DNA of 64,000 bases. It comes from an uncultured Winogradskyella sp. (lineage in GTDB: Bacteria > Bacteroidota > Bacteroidia > Flavobacteriales > Flavobacteriaceae). The DNA lies in contig NZ_CANLYI010000004.1 in the NCBI RefSeq assembly GCF_947495255.1, positions 343,148 to 407,147 on the forward strand. The letters run 5' to 3'. How positions within the stretch are numbered: the stretch's first letter is position 1; every line of letters starts with the position of its first letter. The notes under the pieces are model-generated. The model searched no databases, had not been told where the DNA came from, and saw only the letters and a list, made by a program, of their open reading frames with translations. Shown one piece after another: positions 48,106 through 58,407 of this stretch. The translations under genes and the position numbers were made by a program.

Positions 48106-51100
48106 TCAGACTTCAATAACTTCAATTGTGTCATTTATATAAACCAATAATTTATGAGTTACTTTTAAATTCATATTATTTAAAACCGATTCATAATCCT
48201 TAAGTTGTGTTTTATGAGATGATTTAGCATCACCTGTTTTGTAGTCTATAATTATTGCTTCATTTTTTGAATTGATATTCAATCGGTCTGGCCTTAAAAG
48301 TTGACCAGAACTAGTGATGATATCACGTTCATTATATATCTTGAAATTGTCTTTGAAATAATGTTCTAATTTGGTATGGTTTATAACCTCTAGAACTAAG
48401 TTCTTTAAAACTTTACTGTTTTCGGCAGTTACATCACCAGAAATTATTAATTCATTGAAGGCGAAATCAACATCTTCAATTGTTTTTATTTTTGATAAAA
48501 CTAAATGCACCAAATTTCCACGTTCTATGGCAGCTTCTTGTTCCGTATTCCAAAGCAATCCAGATTTGGTCACAATATTTAAATTATGGTCTTCTTTAGG
48601 AACAGATATTAATTTTAAGGGATTTGAAGTTATTTCTTGTTGTGATTCGTTTTCGTTTGGTGTAAAAGTACCGTAACTATAGCTTAGTTGGTTTTCGTTC
48701 CATTTGTTTTCCTTAATCAAGAAATTTATAAACTTACCAGCATAAGAATTCCCGTTAATCACACCTTTTGTGCTAATATCTTTTTTTGATATAATATACA
48801 ACTGCTCAACAGCTCTAGTTAAAACCACATAAAGTAGATTCATGTTATCTAGTTCTAATTGCGATTGATGTGTATTATAAAGTTGAGTTCCGATGACACC
48901 AAAATGCTCAACATCTTTGTTGTAATTAAGAAGCAATGTGTCAAAACCATTATAATCTTCTGAATTTACAGGAAACCAAACCTTAGGCTCTAACTCTTTA
49001 TAAATATTAAGGTCTGCATATGGAAATATTACAACCGGAAATTCTAAACCCTTAGATTTATGAATAGTCATAATCTCGACGGCGTTCATGTTTTCAGGTG
49101 TAACAACACTTAATTTATCGGCTTTCTTTTCAAAATAATTAATAAAACCAGCTAAATCGGAATTTTGCTTTTGTGTAAATTCTAAAACAACATCTAGATA
49201 AAATTGAAGATAAGCATCTGAAGTTTCGTTTAAACTAAATAGTCTAACGACATGTTCTACCAATTCATAAAGTGGTAACTGAAGGCATTTGTTTTTATCA
49301 ATGTAAATATTCAGTTGTTTTAATTCTGAAAACATTTCATCTAAATCTTGCCTTAGATAGGTTACAAAAAATAAGTGCTTGTCTTTAGTTTCATGTTGTT
49401 CTGCTATATAAGAAAGCACTTCAACTTTTAAGCTATCATTAGTTGGTTGAACAAGAAGTTTTAAAAATGAATTAATAAAATTAACCTTATCAGAATTTTT
49501 TAAAAGCAAGGTTTCAGAAGAAGTAATCTTAATTCCATTTTCATTGAGGTAATTCGCGATAGCAACACCTTCTTTCCGTTTTCTTACCAAAACACAAATG
49601 TCATCTAAGGGAAATCCGTTGTCCTCACATTTTTTAATGGTTTCTAAAACCTCACGAGCATACATTTCATTAATATTATCTTCTTTTTGAACATCTAAAA
49701 AATTAAGGTTTACATAACCTTTAGACGTGTTATGAGGCTGTTGTTTTGCTTTTTTGAAGAGTTCAGCATAAGCATCATCGCTAAATGAAGTTTCACTTAA
49801 AAACTCAAATAACGAATTATTAAATTCAATAATAGCCTTTGCACTTCTGTAATTAGTTTCAAGAGGAAGGACTTCGGCTTCAATTTGAAAAGGATTCTCC
49901 ACCTTATTATAAAGGTTAATAAATTGTTCTGCCTCACCACCTCGCCATCTGTAAATGGCTTGTTTGGCGTCACCAACCAACATTGTATCACCATTTGCTG
50001 CGGAAAGGGCATTTTCTAATAATGGCACCAAATTTTCCCATTGCATTTTTGAGGTGTCTTGAAATTCATCAATAAAGTAATGTTTAAATTTTTCACCTAA
50101 ACGTTCATAAATAAAAGGAGTTGGTTGATTTTTAATCTCTTCACTTATAATAGTGTTGAATTCTGAAATTAACATTTTATTCTGGTCAGATTTTAAAATG
50201 TCTAATTCATTTTTAATAGCATTTAAAACCGAAAGTGGCGTGATGTTTTTATAAAATCCTTTTTTAAGTTTTAATTTGAAAATAGATTCTTTTGAAGCAA
50301 CATAATATTCCGCTAATTGAGGTTGAATACTTTCTATGGTTGAAGCAACATCTTCAGAAACTCGTTTTGGATATATTGTATTACCTTCAATTAAATCATT
50401 TTGCCAAGCCGCATCGAATCCAACCGAAAATTGCTTTGCAGCTAACTTTTCAAAATGTTTTGGAAGTGAACCTCTATTAAAATCATTAAATTGTAAGCTA
50501 GATTGCTCAATAAGAGTTAAAGCTGTATTTGCTTCATTAATAATGTTTTCTTCAATTTTAATTATTTCCTTAGATAGCTGTTGTTTTAGAAGCTTAAAAT
50601 CTTCAAGTGTTTTTTCTTTTAAAGTTCTTACTGCTACGAGGTCATTCTCGTTCACTAATAATTTCCCAATCTTATTAAAGTCAAAACTAATGTCCCAGCT
50701 TTTATCATCATCTGCTTTTTCTATCGCAAAATCTACCAATACCTTCGTTAAGGTTTTGTCGCTTCCGGCTTTGGAGATGAGACTATCCACTGCCTCATTC
50801 AATAAGCGTTCTTGGTCTAGTTCTACTTCAAAATTTACTGGTAATTTTAAATCGTGGGCAAAAGTTCTAATCACTCTGTGTGTAAACCCATCAATGGTAG
50901 AAATATCAAATGCGCCATAATTATGAATTATATGTTTTAAGATGTGTTTTGATTTGCTATGAAGAACTTCTGGCTTTAAATCTAACTCTTCACATATTGC
51001 CTCAAACATTGGGTGAGGTTTGGTTAGGCTTTCTTGTTGCGAAAAAGATTGAAGCATATTAATAATACGTTCTTTCATTTCACCAACAGCTTTGTTAGTA

Positions 51101-51237
51101 AATGTAATAGCTAAAATGGACTTAAACTGGTCGTAACTTTTAGATTGGATAAGTATTTTTAGATACGCTTTTGCTAGTGTAAACGTTTTTCCGCTTCCTG
51201 CTGAAGCATTGTATATTTTAAAGGCTGAATTTTGCAA
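48106..51237 (-). CDS. UvrD-type helicase/nuclease (AddA-like)
   Basis: ASAGSGKTFTLAKAYL, DEFQDTSKMQW, GDAKQAIYRWRGG, IIDYKTG. Confidence 0.92.
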   Translation of the reverse strand: MQNSAFKIYNASAGSGKTFTLAKAYLKILIQSKSYDQFKSILAITFTNKAVGEMKERIINMLQSFSQQESLTKPHPMFEAICEELDLKPEVLHSKSKHILKHIIHNYGAFDISTIDGFTHRVIRTFAHDLKLPVNFEVELDQERLLNEAVDSLISKAGSDKTLTKVLVDFAIEKADDDKSWDISFDFNKIGKLLVNENDLVAVRTLKEKTLEDFKLLKQQLSKEIIKIEENIINEANTALTLIEQSSLQFNDFNRGSLPKHFEKLAAKQFSVGFDAAWQNDLIEGNTIYPKRVSEDVASTIESIQPQLAEYYVASKESIFKLKLKKGFYKNITPLSVLNAIKNELDILKSDQNKMLISEFNTIISEEIKNQPTPFIYERLGEKFKHYFIDEFQDTSKMQWENLVPLLENALSAANGDTMLVGDAKQAIYRWRGGEAEQFINLYNKVENPFQIEAEVLPLETNYRSAKAIIEFNNSLFEFLSETSFSDDAYAELFKKAKQQPHNTSKGYVNLNFLDVQKEDNINEMYAREVLETIKKCEDNGFPLDDICVLVRKRKEGVAIANYLNENGIKITSSETLLLKNSDKVNFINSFLKLLVQPTNDSLKVEVLSYIAEQHETKDKHLFFVTYLRQDLDEMFSELKQLNIYIDKNKCLQLPLYELVEHVVRLFSLNETSDAYLQFYLDVVLEFTQKQNSDLAGFINYFEKKADKLSVVTPENMNAVEIMTIHKSKGLEFPVVIFPYADLNIYKELEPKVWFPVNSEDYNGFDTLLLNYNKDVEHFGVIGTQLYNTHQSQLELDNMNLLYVVLTRAVEQLYIISKKDISTKGVINGNSYAGKFINFLIKENKWNENQLSYSYGTFTPNENESQQEITSNPLKLISVPKEDHNLNIVTKSGLLWNTEQEAAIERGNLVHLVLSKIKTIEDVDFAFNELIISGDVTAENSKVLKNLVLEVINHTKLEHYFKDNFKIYNERDIITSSGQLLRPDRLNINSKNEAIIIDYKTGDAKSSHKTQLKDYESVLNNMNLKVTHKLLVYINDTIEVIEV

Positions 51238-51351
51238 GAGATAATTTTTATACCAAAATAGGGAATCTTAATAGTTTATTAAGAGAAAATAGCGACCAAA
51301 ATTGTAAATTTGAATTGAAAACAATTATTAACCAATAAAATAAAAACGATT

Positions 51352-51960
51352 ATGGCTTTCGACTTACCGAAATTACAATATGCTTATGATGCTTTAGAAC
51401 CAAACATTGACGCACGCACAATGGAGATTCATTATACAAAACATCACCAAGGCTACACAAATAAATTAAATGCTGCGATTGAAGGAACTGATTTAGATGG
51501 TAAATCAATCGAAGATATCCTTACTAATTTAGATATGGATAATAAAGGTGTTAGAAATAATGGTGGAGGTTTTTATAATCACTCATTATTTTGGGAGGTT
51601 ATGAATCCTGAAGGAAAAGGACGTTTGTCAGGTGACTTAAAAGATGCAATTGAAGCAGAATTTGGTTCTGTTGATGCTTTTAAAGATGCATTTTCTAAAG
51701 CTGCTGCAACTCAATTTGGTTCAGGTTGGGCTTGGTTATGTGTTCATAAAGGTGGAAAAGTAGAAGTTTGTTCTACACCAAACCAAGATAACCCATTAAT
51801 GCCAGGTGTTACTTGCCAAGGGACTCCAATTTTAGGTTTAGATGTTTGGGAACACGCTTATTATTTAAATTACCAAAACAGAAGACCAGATTATATTGAA
51901 GCTTTCTTTAATGTAATTAACTGGAACGAAGTAGAAAGAAGATACGCTGAAGCTAAGTAA
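51352..51960 (+). CDS. Superoxide dismutase (Fe/Mn)
   Basis: [48 protein letters not shown]. Confidence 0.96.
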   Translation: MAFDLPKLQYAYDALEPNIDARTMEIHYTKHHQGYTNKLNAAIEGTDLDGKSIEDILTNLDMDNKGVRNNGGGFYNHSLFWEVMNPEGKGRLSGDLKDAIEAEFGSVDAFKDAFSKAAATQFGSGWAWLCVHKGGKVEVCSTPNQDNPLMPGVTCQGTPILGLDVWEHAYYLNYQNRRPDYIEAFFNVINWNEVERRYAEAK

Positions 51961-51983
51961 GTTATAGCAATTTTATATTATTA

Positions 51984-52019
51984 GAAAACCGAGCCTTAAA
52001 TTAAGGCTCGGTTTTTTTA
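51984..52019 (+). terminator. Rho-independent terminator after the SOD gene
   Basis: aaaaccgagccttaa-attaaggctcggttttttt. Confidence 0.9.
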
Positions 52020-52055
52020 TACGCTTATTTAAAATATGTTTTGACATTTGGGTAT

Positions 52056-52127
52056 GAAAAAGGGCGAACAGATGCTCACCCTTTTTGCCCCAAATCTACC
52101 ATAAACTTAACCTACTTATGTTATGGT
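52056..52127 (-). ncRNA. Candidate small RNA, copy 1
   Basis: Upstream TATATTTG (-7-like) at 52132-52139; ACCATAAC...GTTTATGGT hairpin; linker GATTTGGGGCAAAAA; GGGTGAGC...GTTCGCCC-U5 terminator. Confidence 0.6.
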
Positions 52128-52131
52128 GTCT

Positions 52132-52139
52132 CAAATATA
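52132..52139 (-). promoter_or_regulatory. Bacteroidota -7 element (TAnnTTTG)
   Basis: Minus strand TATATTTG. Confidence 0.5.
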
Positions 52140-52287
52140 AGAGGACATTATAAACGTATTCAATTTTTTGGACAAACGACCTATATATTAGTCTAAGCGT
52201 GGAAACAGCATTGTATCTGAGCTAATAAGTGATAAATAAAGGACTTTTGTAAGGTTGGAGTAGAAAGTTTGGCGTTAATTTAAGTCC

Positions 52288-52362
52288 ATAAAAAAAGGTG
52301 AACGAAGTTCACCTTTTTTTGCCCCAAATCTACCATGAACTTAACCTACTTATGTTATGGTA
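52288..52362 (-). ncRNA. Candidate small RNA, copy 2
   Basis: 40/41 nt identical to the copy 1 core; GGTGAAC-TTC-GTTCACC-U7 terminator; TACATTGG box upstream. Confidence 0.6.
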
Positions 52363-52472
52363 GTACCAATGTATATTTAATTTGTTAAATCGAACGCAAA
52401 TACTGGATGAAATGCATAATTTTTGGATAAAATGATTATTTTATCGGTTAAAGCGTTGAAACGCAGACTGTT

Positions 52473-54371
52473 TTAGTATGCTCTTTCTTTATTTCCTTCG
52501 TAAAAATTGATAAATGCTCTGTTAACAACTCTGTTTCCTCCAGGAGTTGGATAATTACCTGTAAAGTACCAATCACCTAAGTTTTTTGGACAAGCTTTAT
52601 GTAAGTTATCAACAGGTTGAAAAATAATTTTAACTTCAGCATTTATAGATTCTCCACCTAATAATTCTGAAATTTTATCTGAAATTTGTTCATCTGTAAA
52701 ACTATCATAAACCTCTTTTACATGATTTACAACATCGACGTCTTTTAAATCAACTTGCTTAATACACTTTTTATAAACGTCGTCTATAATATGATATTTA
52801 TTATGATCTTTTAATAGTTCTAATGTTGCTCTAAAAGCAATTAAAGATTCGAGATTTGCCATATCTATTCCGTAGCAATCAGGATAACGAATTTGAGGTG
52901 CAGAAGAAACTACTACTATTTTTTTAGGGTTTAGTCTGTCCATCATCTTAATGATACTTTTCTTAAGTGTTGTACCTCTTACAATACTATCGTCAATGAT
53001 GACGAGATTATCGGTTGGTTTAATAACTCCATAAGTAACATCATAAACATGGGCTACCAAATCATCTCTACTACTATCTTCGGTAATAAAGGTTCTTAGT
53101 TTAACATCTTTAATTGCTATTTTTTCAATTCTTGGAAATTCAGATAAAATCTCGGTAACTTTTTCTGCAGAAAGTTTACCGCCACCGTTTAAGATAGATT
53201 TTGTTTTCTTTTCGTTAAGATGCTCCTCTACACTTTCTATCATTCCATAAAAGGAAGTTTCTGCTGTATTTGGAATATACGAGAACACACTATTTTTAGT
53301 ATCGTTATTAATAGCCTTTAGTACTTTAGGCATGAGTAATCTGCCTAGCATTTTTCGTTCTTGGTAAATTTCTGCATCACTACCACGAGAAAAATAGATG
53401 CGCTCAAAAGAACATGCTTTTCGCTCTAATGGCTCTAATATTTTTTTAATTTTAGTTTCACCAGATTTTTTAGTGATAATAGCATGTCCTGGATCTAGTT
53501 CTTTAACCGATTCAAAAGGAACATTAAAAACGGTTTGAATAACAGGTCGCTCTGAAGCAACCACAACAATTTCATCATCTTTATAATAGTAAGCAGGTCT
53601 TATGCCTGAAGGATCTCTTAAAACAAAAGAATCTCCATGGCCTAATAATCCTGCCATAGCATAACCACCATCCCAATTTTTTGCAGCTCGTTTTAATATT
53701 TTGCCAACTTTTAAACGTTCTGCTATTAAAGGTGAGCATTCATTTTTATTATAACCTTCTTTTTTAAGGTCTCTGTAAATTTTAGAAACAGCATCATCTA
53801 AAAAATGTCCAATTTTTTCCATTACAGTAATGGTATCTGCTTTTTCTTTTGGATGCTGACCTATTTCGATAAGATTATCAAAGAGTTCGTTAACATTGGT
53901 CATGTTAAAATTACCAGCTACAATAAGATTTCTATGCATCCAGTTGTTTTGTCTTAAAAACGGATGAACACTTTCTACACTGTTTTTCCCGAATGTACCA
54001 TAACGCACATGTCCTAATAACACTTCTCCTATATAAGGAATGTGTTTTTTCTGTAGGTCAACGTTATCTTGGTATTCAGGGTGATTAGTTAATTTATCAT
54101 TAATGCGCTCATTAATTTGAGCAAAAATATCCTGAATGGGTTGCTGTGCAATTGACCTTACACGGCTGATGTAGCGTTCTCCTGGTTCAACATCTAACTT
54201 TATACTAGCAAAACCAGCACCATCTTGTCCTCGGTTGTGCTGTTTTTCCATCATTAAATACATCTTATTAACACCGTAAAAAGCACTTCCGTACTTTTCT
54301 TTATAATATTCTAAAGGTTTTAATAGTCTGATGAGTGCAATTCCGCATTCATGTTTTAAAGCATCGCTCAT
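52473..54371 (-). CDS. Amidophosphoribosyltransferase-like protein (class II glutamine amidotransferase plus PRTase)
   Basis: HECGIALIR, NRGQDGAG, VIIDDSIVRGTTLKKSI. Confidence 0.88.
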   Translation of the reverse strand: MSDALKHECGIALIRLLKPLEYYKEKYGSAFYGVNKMYLMMEKQHNRGQDGAGFASIKLDVEPGERYISRVRSIAQQPIQDIFAQINERINDKLTNHPEYQDNVDLQKKHIPYIGEVLLGHVRYGTFGKNSVESVHPFLRQNNWMHRNLIVAGNFNMTNVNELFDNLIEIGQHPKEKADTITVMEKIGHFLDDAVSKIYRDLKKEGYNKNECSPLIAERLKVGKILKRAAKNWDGGYAMAGLLGHGDSFVLRDPSGIRPAYYYKDDEIVVVASERPVIQTVFNVPFESVKELDPGHAIITKKSGETKIKKILEPLERKACSFERIYFSRGSDAEIYQERKMLGRLLMPKVLKAINNDTKNSVFSYIPNTAETSFYGMIESVEEHLNEKKTKSILNGGGKLSAEKVTEILSEFPRIEKIAIKDVKLRTFITEDSSRDDLVAHVYDVTYGVIKPTDNLVIIDDSIVRGTTLKKSIIKMMDRLNPKKIVVVSSAPQIRYPDCYGIDMANLESLIAFRATLELLKDHNKYHIIDDVYKKCIKQVDLKDVDVVNHVKEVYDSFTDEQISDKISELLGGESINAEVKIIFQPVDNLHKACPKNLGDWYFTGNYPTPGGNRVVNRAFINFYEGNKERAY

Positions 54372-54432
54372 GTTGTGTTATCTGCTAGTGTTTATTATAA
54401 TCGTTTTATCTCGATTGCTGCCGAGATGGAAT

Positions 54433-54468
54433 AAAAAAACGCGCTCAATTTTGAGCGCGTTTTTTTTA
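54433..54468 (-). terminator. Rho-independent terminator after the PfkB gene
   Basis: aaacgcgctcaa-ttttgagcgcgttttttt. Confidence 0.85.
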
Positions 54469-55392
54469 ATTTAATTCTATATCAAATTGCGTTAGACTCT
54501 TAAACTGGTCTAATCGTTTGTAAATTTCTTTGTCAGTTAAGGTTTGCATACGCTCTGTGCCAAACTTCTCCACACAGAAAGAGGCTAGTGTTGAGCCATA
54601 GATGACGGCAGTTTTCATATTTTCAAAAGAAAAGTCACCTGTTTTTGCTAAATAACCAGCAAAGCCACCAGCGAATGTATCACCAGCACCAGTTGGGTCA
54701 AAGACTTCCTCTAAAGGAAGAGCAGGAGCGTAGAAAACACTATCATCATGAAACAATAATGCGCCATGTTCGCCTTTTTTAATTACTACATATTTTGGAC
54801 CCATTTCATGAATCTTCCTTGCAGCAACAACTAAAGAGTATTCTCCAGTTAATTGTCTTGCCTCTTCATCATTAATGGTTATAACGTCAACCTTTTTAAT
54901 AACAGAAAGTAAATCGTCTAAAGCAATATCCATCCAGAAATTCATGGTATCTAAAATGGCTAACTTTGGTTTTTTAGTCATTTGGTCTAAAACACCTTGT
55001 TGTACCATAGGGTGTAAGTTTCCAAGCATCACAACTTCTGCATCTCTATAATTCTCAGGAACAACAGGATTAAAATGCTCTAAAACATTTAGCTCTGTAG
55101 CAAGGGTATCGCGAGAGTTCATGTCATTATGATATTTTCCACTCCAAAAGAAAGTTTTACCTTCTTTTACAATTTCTATACCTTCTATATCAATATTTCT
55201 ATTCTTTAATAAATCTAAATACTCTTGTGGAAAATCACCTCCTACAACAGAAACTGCCGCGGAATCTACATTAAAATTTGAAGCTGATAAGCCTATGTAT
55301 GTGGCTGCTCCACCAAGGATTTTGTCAGTTTTACCAAAAGGCGTTTCAATAGCATCAAAGGCTACAGTACCAACAATCACTAATTTACTCAT
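54466..55392 (-). CDS. PfkB-family sugar/nucleoside kinase
   Basis: DPTGAGDTFAGGFAGYLA; LGGAATYIGLSASNF. Confidence 0.92.
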   Translation of the reverse strand: MSKLVIVGTVAFDAIETPFGKTDKILGGAATYIGLSASNFNVDSAAVSVVGGDFPQEYLDLLKNRNIDIEGIEIVKEGKTFFWSGKYHNDMNSRDTLATELNVLEHFNPVVPENYRDAEVVMLGNLHPMVQQGVLDQMTKKPKLAILDTMNFWMDIALDDLLSVIKKVDVITINDEEARQLTGEYSLVVAARKIHEMGPKYVVIKKGEHGALLFHDDSVFYAPALPLEEVFDPTGAGDTFAGGFAGYLAKTGDFSFENMKTAVIYGSTLASFCVEKFGTERMQTLTDKEIYKRLDQFKSLTQFDIELN

Positions 55393-55472
55393 AAAAGAAG
55401 TTTGAATTAAGGTGCAAATTTACGTAAAATATATTCCTTTTTAAAAATGAATTATAACAATACTTTCTATTT

Positions 55473-56123
55473 TTATTTCCTTCCAAAATCAGCCGGAATT
55501 TCTCCCCAAGCCTTAGTTTCCCATTTAACAATTGTAGTGGTATAGGTGTTGTTTTTTAGCCACTCAACAGCGCGATCAACTAAATCGTAAACAGGTTTGT
55601 TTTTGGCGCTTCGTTTTAGTTTAGAATTACACGTTTTTTTACGTACCCAACTCATGGCTGTTCTAGAGTCTGTATACATAATTCGGTCGCTATTGTGCTG
55701 TTTTAAAAAAGCTAAACCATGTACCAGCGCTAAGAATTCACCTATATTATTTGTTCCTTGTTCAAAAGGGCCTTGAATAAATAATTGTTTTTTTGTCTTT
55801 GTATCAACACCTCTATATTCCATTATTCCCGGATTTCCGCTAGATGCAGCATCAACAGATATGGAGTTATAATTAGGTAGTCCTATTTTTTTAAGTTCGG
55901 CATCAGTGAGTCCACTTTTAAACGATTTATTTTTTCCTATGTAGTCAAAGTAATTACCTTCTAATGCTTTTTTAGCTTCTTCAATTGTGGTAAAAGATTT
56001 GTATTGTGCACCTTGAAAGTCTTTTATTTGTTTTTTACAATCATTCCAAGACTCAAAAACACCTGTTTTATTCCCTTTCCAAACGGTGTAATATTTTTTC
56101 TTCTTTTTACTCATTGTTGTCAT
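55473..56123 (-). CDS. Viroplasmin-domain RNase H1 family protein
   Basis: KKYYTVWKGNKTGVFESWNDCKKQIKDFQGAQYKSF; RNase H-like YTDSRTAMSWV. Confidence 0.92.
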   Translation of the reverse strand: MTTMSKKKKKYYTVWKGNKTGVFESWNDCKKQIKDFQGAQYKSFTTIEEAKKALEGNYFDYIGKNKSFKSGLTDAELKKIGLPNYNSISVDAASSGNPGIMEYRGVDTKTKKQLFIQGPFEQGTNNIGEFLALVHGLAFLKQHNSDRIMYTDSRTAMSWVRKKTCNSKLKRSAKNKPVYDLVDRAVEWLKNNTYTTTIVKWETKAWGEIPADFGRK

Positions 56124-56142
56124 TTCTGTTTAAGGCAGAAAT

Positions 56143-56718
56143 CTAGTTAGATAGACTGTTTAGTAATTTATTTACTGTTAAAGGGAAGTGCTCCATCTCT
56201 AATAAATGTATCTTTTTAGCCACGTCTTCGGCAGAATCCGTAGGTAAAACTTTACATTTTGCTTGAAAAATAATAGCGCCTTCGTCATAATTCTCGTTTA
56301 CATAATGAATAGTAATACCAGTTTCTGATTCTTTATTTTCAACAATAGCATTATGTACATTCATTCCGTACATACCTTTTCCACCATAATTTGGAAGTAG
56401 AGCAGGATGAATATTTATTACCTTATTTGGAAATTCTTTTAGAATAAATTCTGGAAATTTCCATAAAAAACCAGCTAGAACAATGATATCTGGTTTAGCA
56501 ATCTTTAAAATATTGAGTACATCATTAGATTTTGAAAATGCAATTCTGTTAAATGATAAGGCGCTAACATTCAATTTTTTACAACGGTCTAAGACTTTGG
56601 CATGAGGATTGTTAGTTAGTACCTGAATAACAGACTCATTATCGCTGTTGTGAAAAAACTTAATTAAATTTTCAGCATTAGAGCCGCTTCCGGACGCAAA
56701 AATTACAACACGTTTCAT
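56143..56718 (-). CDS. purN: Phosphoribosylglycinamide formyltransferase
   Basis: FASGSGSNAENL, VINIHPALLPNYGGKGMYG. Confidence 0.95.
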   Translation of the reverse strand: MKRVVIFASGSGSNAENLIKFFHNSDNESVIQVLTNNPHAKVLDRCKKLNVSALSFNRIAFSKSNDVLNILKIAKPDIIVLAGFLWKFPEFILKEFPNKVINIHPALLPNYGGKGMYGMNVHNAIVENKESETGITIHYVNENYDEGAIIFQAKCKVLPTDSAEDVAKKIHLLEMEHFPLTVNKLLNSLSN

Positions 56719-56902
56719 TTACAGGTATATTTCTTCTATTATTCAAACAAAAAAAAGAATAATAATTAACAATTAGTAGCAAAAACCAAATACTTTATAT
56801 TTATTTTTACTAAAATTAAAAACACATTTTATCGGTAAAGATGAATATTCAAATAAAGTTTTTTATTTTTGCCATCTAATTAAAACTTAAAATTAAAAAA
56901 TT

Positions 56903-57136
56903 ATGTCAGACATTGCATCACGAGTAAAAGCGATTATCGTAGATAAATTAGGTGTTGATGAAAACGAAGTTGTAACTGAAGCTAGCTTCACAAACGATTT
57001 AGGAGCGGATTCATTAGATACTGTTGAATTAATAATGGAATTTGAAAAAGAATTCGATATTCAAATCCCGGACGATCAAGCTGAGAACATTGCAACAGTT
57101 GGTCAAGCTATTTCTTATATAGAAGCAGCAAAATAA
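56903..57136 (+). CDS. acpP: Acyl carrier protein
   Basis: [16 protein letters not shown]. Confidence 0.97.
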   Translation: MSDIASRVKAIIVDKLGVDENEVVTEASFTNDLGADSLDTVELIMEFEKEFDIQIPDDQAENIATVGQAISYIEAAK

Positions 57137-57149
57137 TAACTCTATTTTT

Positions 57150-58400
57150 ATGGAATTAAAGCGAGTCGTAGTAACGGGTTTAGGTGCACTTACACCAATA
57201 GGAAATACAATAGATGAATATTGGGAAGCTCTTATTAGTGGTAAAAGTGGTGCAGCACCAGTAACACATTTTGATGCTGAAAAGTTCAAGACGAAGTTCG
57301 CTTGTGAAATAAAAAACTTTGAGGTTACTGACTTTATTGATAAAAAGTTATCGCGTCAAATGGATAAGTTTTCGCAGTATGCAATGGTTGCTTCAGATGA
57401 AGCAATTGCAGACTCAAAACTAGACCTAGATGGGATAAATAAATTGAGAGTGGGTGTAATTTGGGGCGCAGGAATTGGTGGTTTGGAAACATTTCAAGAA
57501 GAAGTGTTAAACTTTGCCGCTGGTGACGGAACGCCTAGATTTAGTCCACGATTCATTCCAAAAATGATTGCTGATATAGCACCAGGAAACATATCAATAA
57601 AATATGGTTTTATGGGTCCTAACTATACTACAGTATCTGCTTGTGCATCCTCTGCAAATTCAATGATTGATGCCTTAAACACTATTCGTTTAGGACATTG
57701 TGACGTGATTATTACAGGAGGAAGTGAAGCTGCAGTTACTATAGCTGGTATGGGAGGATTTAACGCTATGCACGCAATGAGTACTCGAAATGAAAGCCCA
57801 GAAACGGCTTCTAGACCGTTTGATGCTACCAGAGATGGTTTTGTATTAGGTGAAGGAGCAGGTGCTATTGTTTTAGAAGAGTATGAACATGCAAAAGCAA
57901 GAGGAGCAAAAATCTATGCAGAAGTTGTAGGTGGTGGTTTATCTTCTGATGCGTATCATATGACAGCGCCTCATCCAGAAGGCATAGGTGTTGTTGCGGT
58001 AATGAAAAATTGTTTAGAAAATGCTGGTTTAAATCCGGAAGATGTAGATCATATTAATACCCACGGTACGTCTACACCATTAGGTGATGTTGCCGAGTTA
58101 AAAGCTATATCAGAAGTATTTGGCAGTCATGCTAAGAACATAAATATTAATTCTACGAAATCTATGACAGGTCACTTGTTGGGTGCTGCTGGAGCTATTG
58201 AGGCAATTGCTTCTATATTAGCTATGGAGCATGGTATTGTACCACCAACAATTAACCATGAAACGGTTGACGAAAACATAGACCCAGAATTAAATTTAAC
58301 TCTTAATAAAGCTCAGAAACGAGATATTAAAGTCGCAATGAGTAATACATTTGGATTTGGCGGTCACAACGCTTGTGTAGTATTCAAAAAATTAGATTAA
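57150..58400 (+). CDS. fabF: Beta-ketoacyl-ACP synthase II
   Basis: MELKRVVVTGLGALTPIGN; SACASSANSM. Confidence 0.97.
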   Translation: MELKRVVVTGLGALTPIGNTIDEYWEALISGKSGAAPVTHFDAEKFKTKFACEIKNFEVTDFIDKKLSRQMDKFSQYAMVASDEAIADSKLDLDGINKLRVGVIWGAGIGGLETFQEEVLNFAAGDGTPRFSPRFIPKMIADIAPGNISIKYGFMGPNYTTVSACASSANSMIDALNTIRLGHCDVIITGGSEAAVTIAGMGGFNAMHAMSTRNESPETASRPFDATRDGFVLGEGAGAIVLEEYEHAKARGAKIYAEVVGGGLSSDAYHMTAPHPEGIGVVAVMKNCLENAGLNPEDVDHINTHGTSTPLGDVAELKAISEVFGSHAKNININSTKSMTGHLLGAAGAIEAIASILAMEHGIVPPTINHETVDENIDPELNLTLNKAQKRDIKVAMSNTFGFGGHNACVVFKKLD

Positions 58401-58407
58401 ATCCCGA

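Noticed and set aside
42527-51237. AddAB genes separated by ompA and kbl as evidence of rearrangement
   Set aside because: Nothing in the sequence (repeats, mobile genes) indicates insertion, and I cannot compare synteny here.
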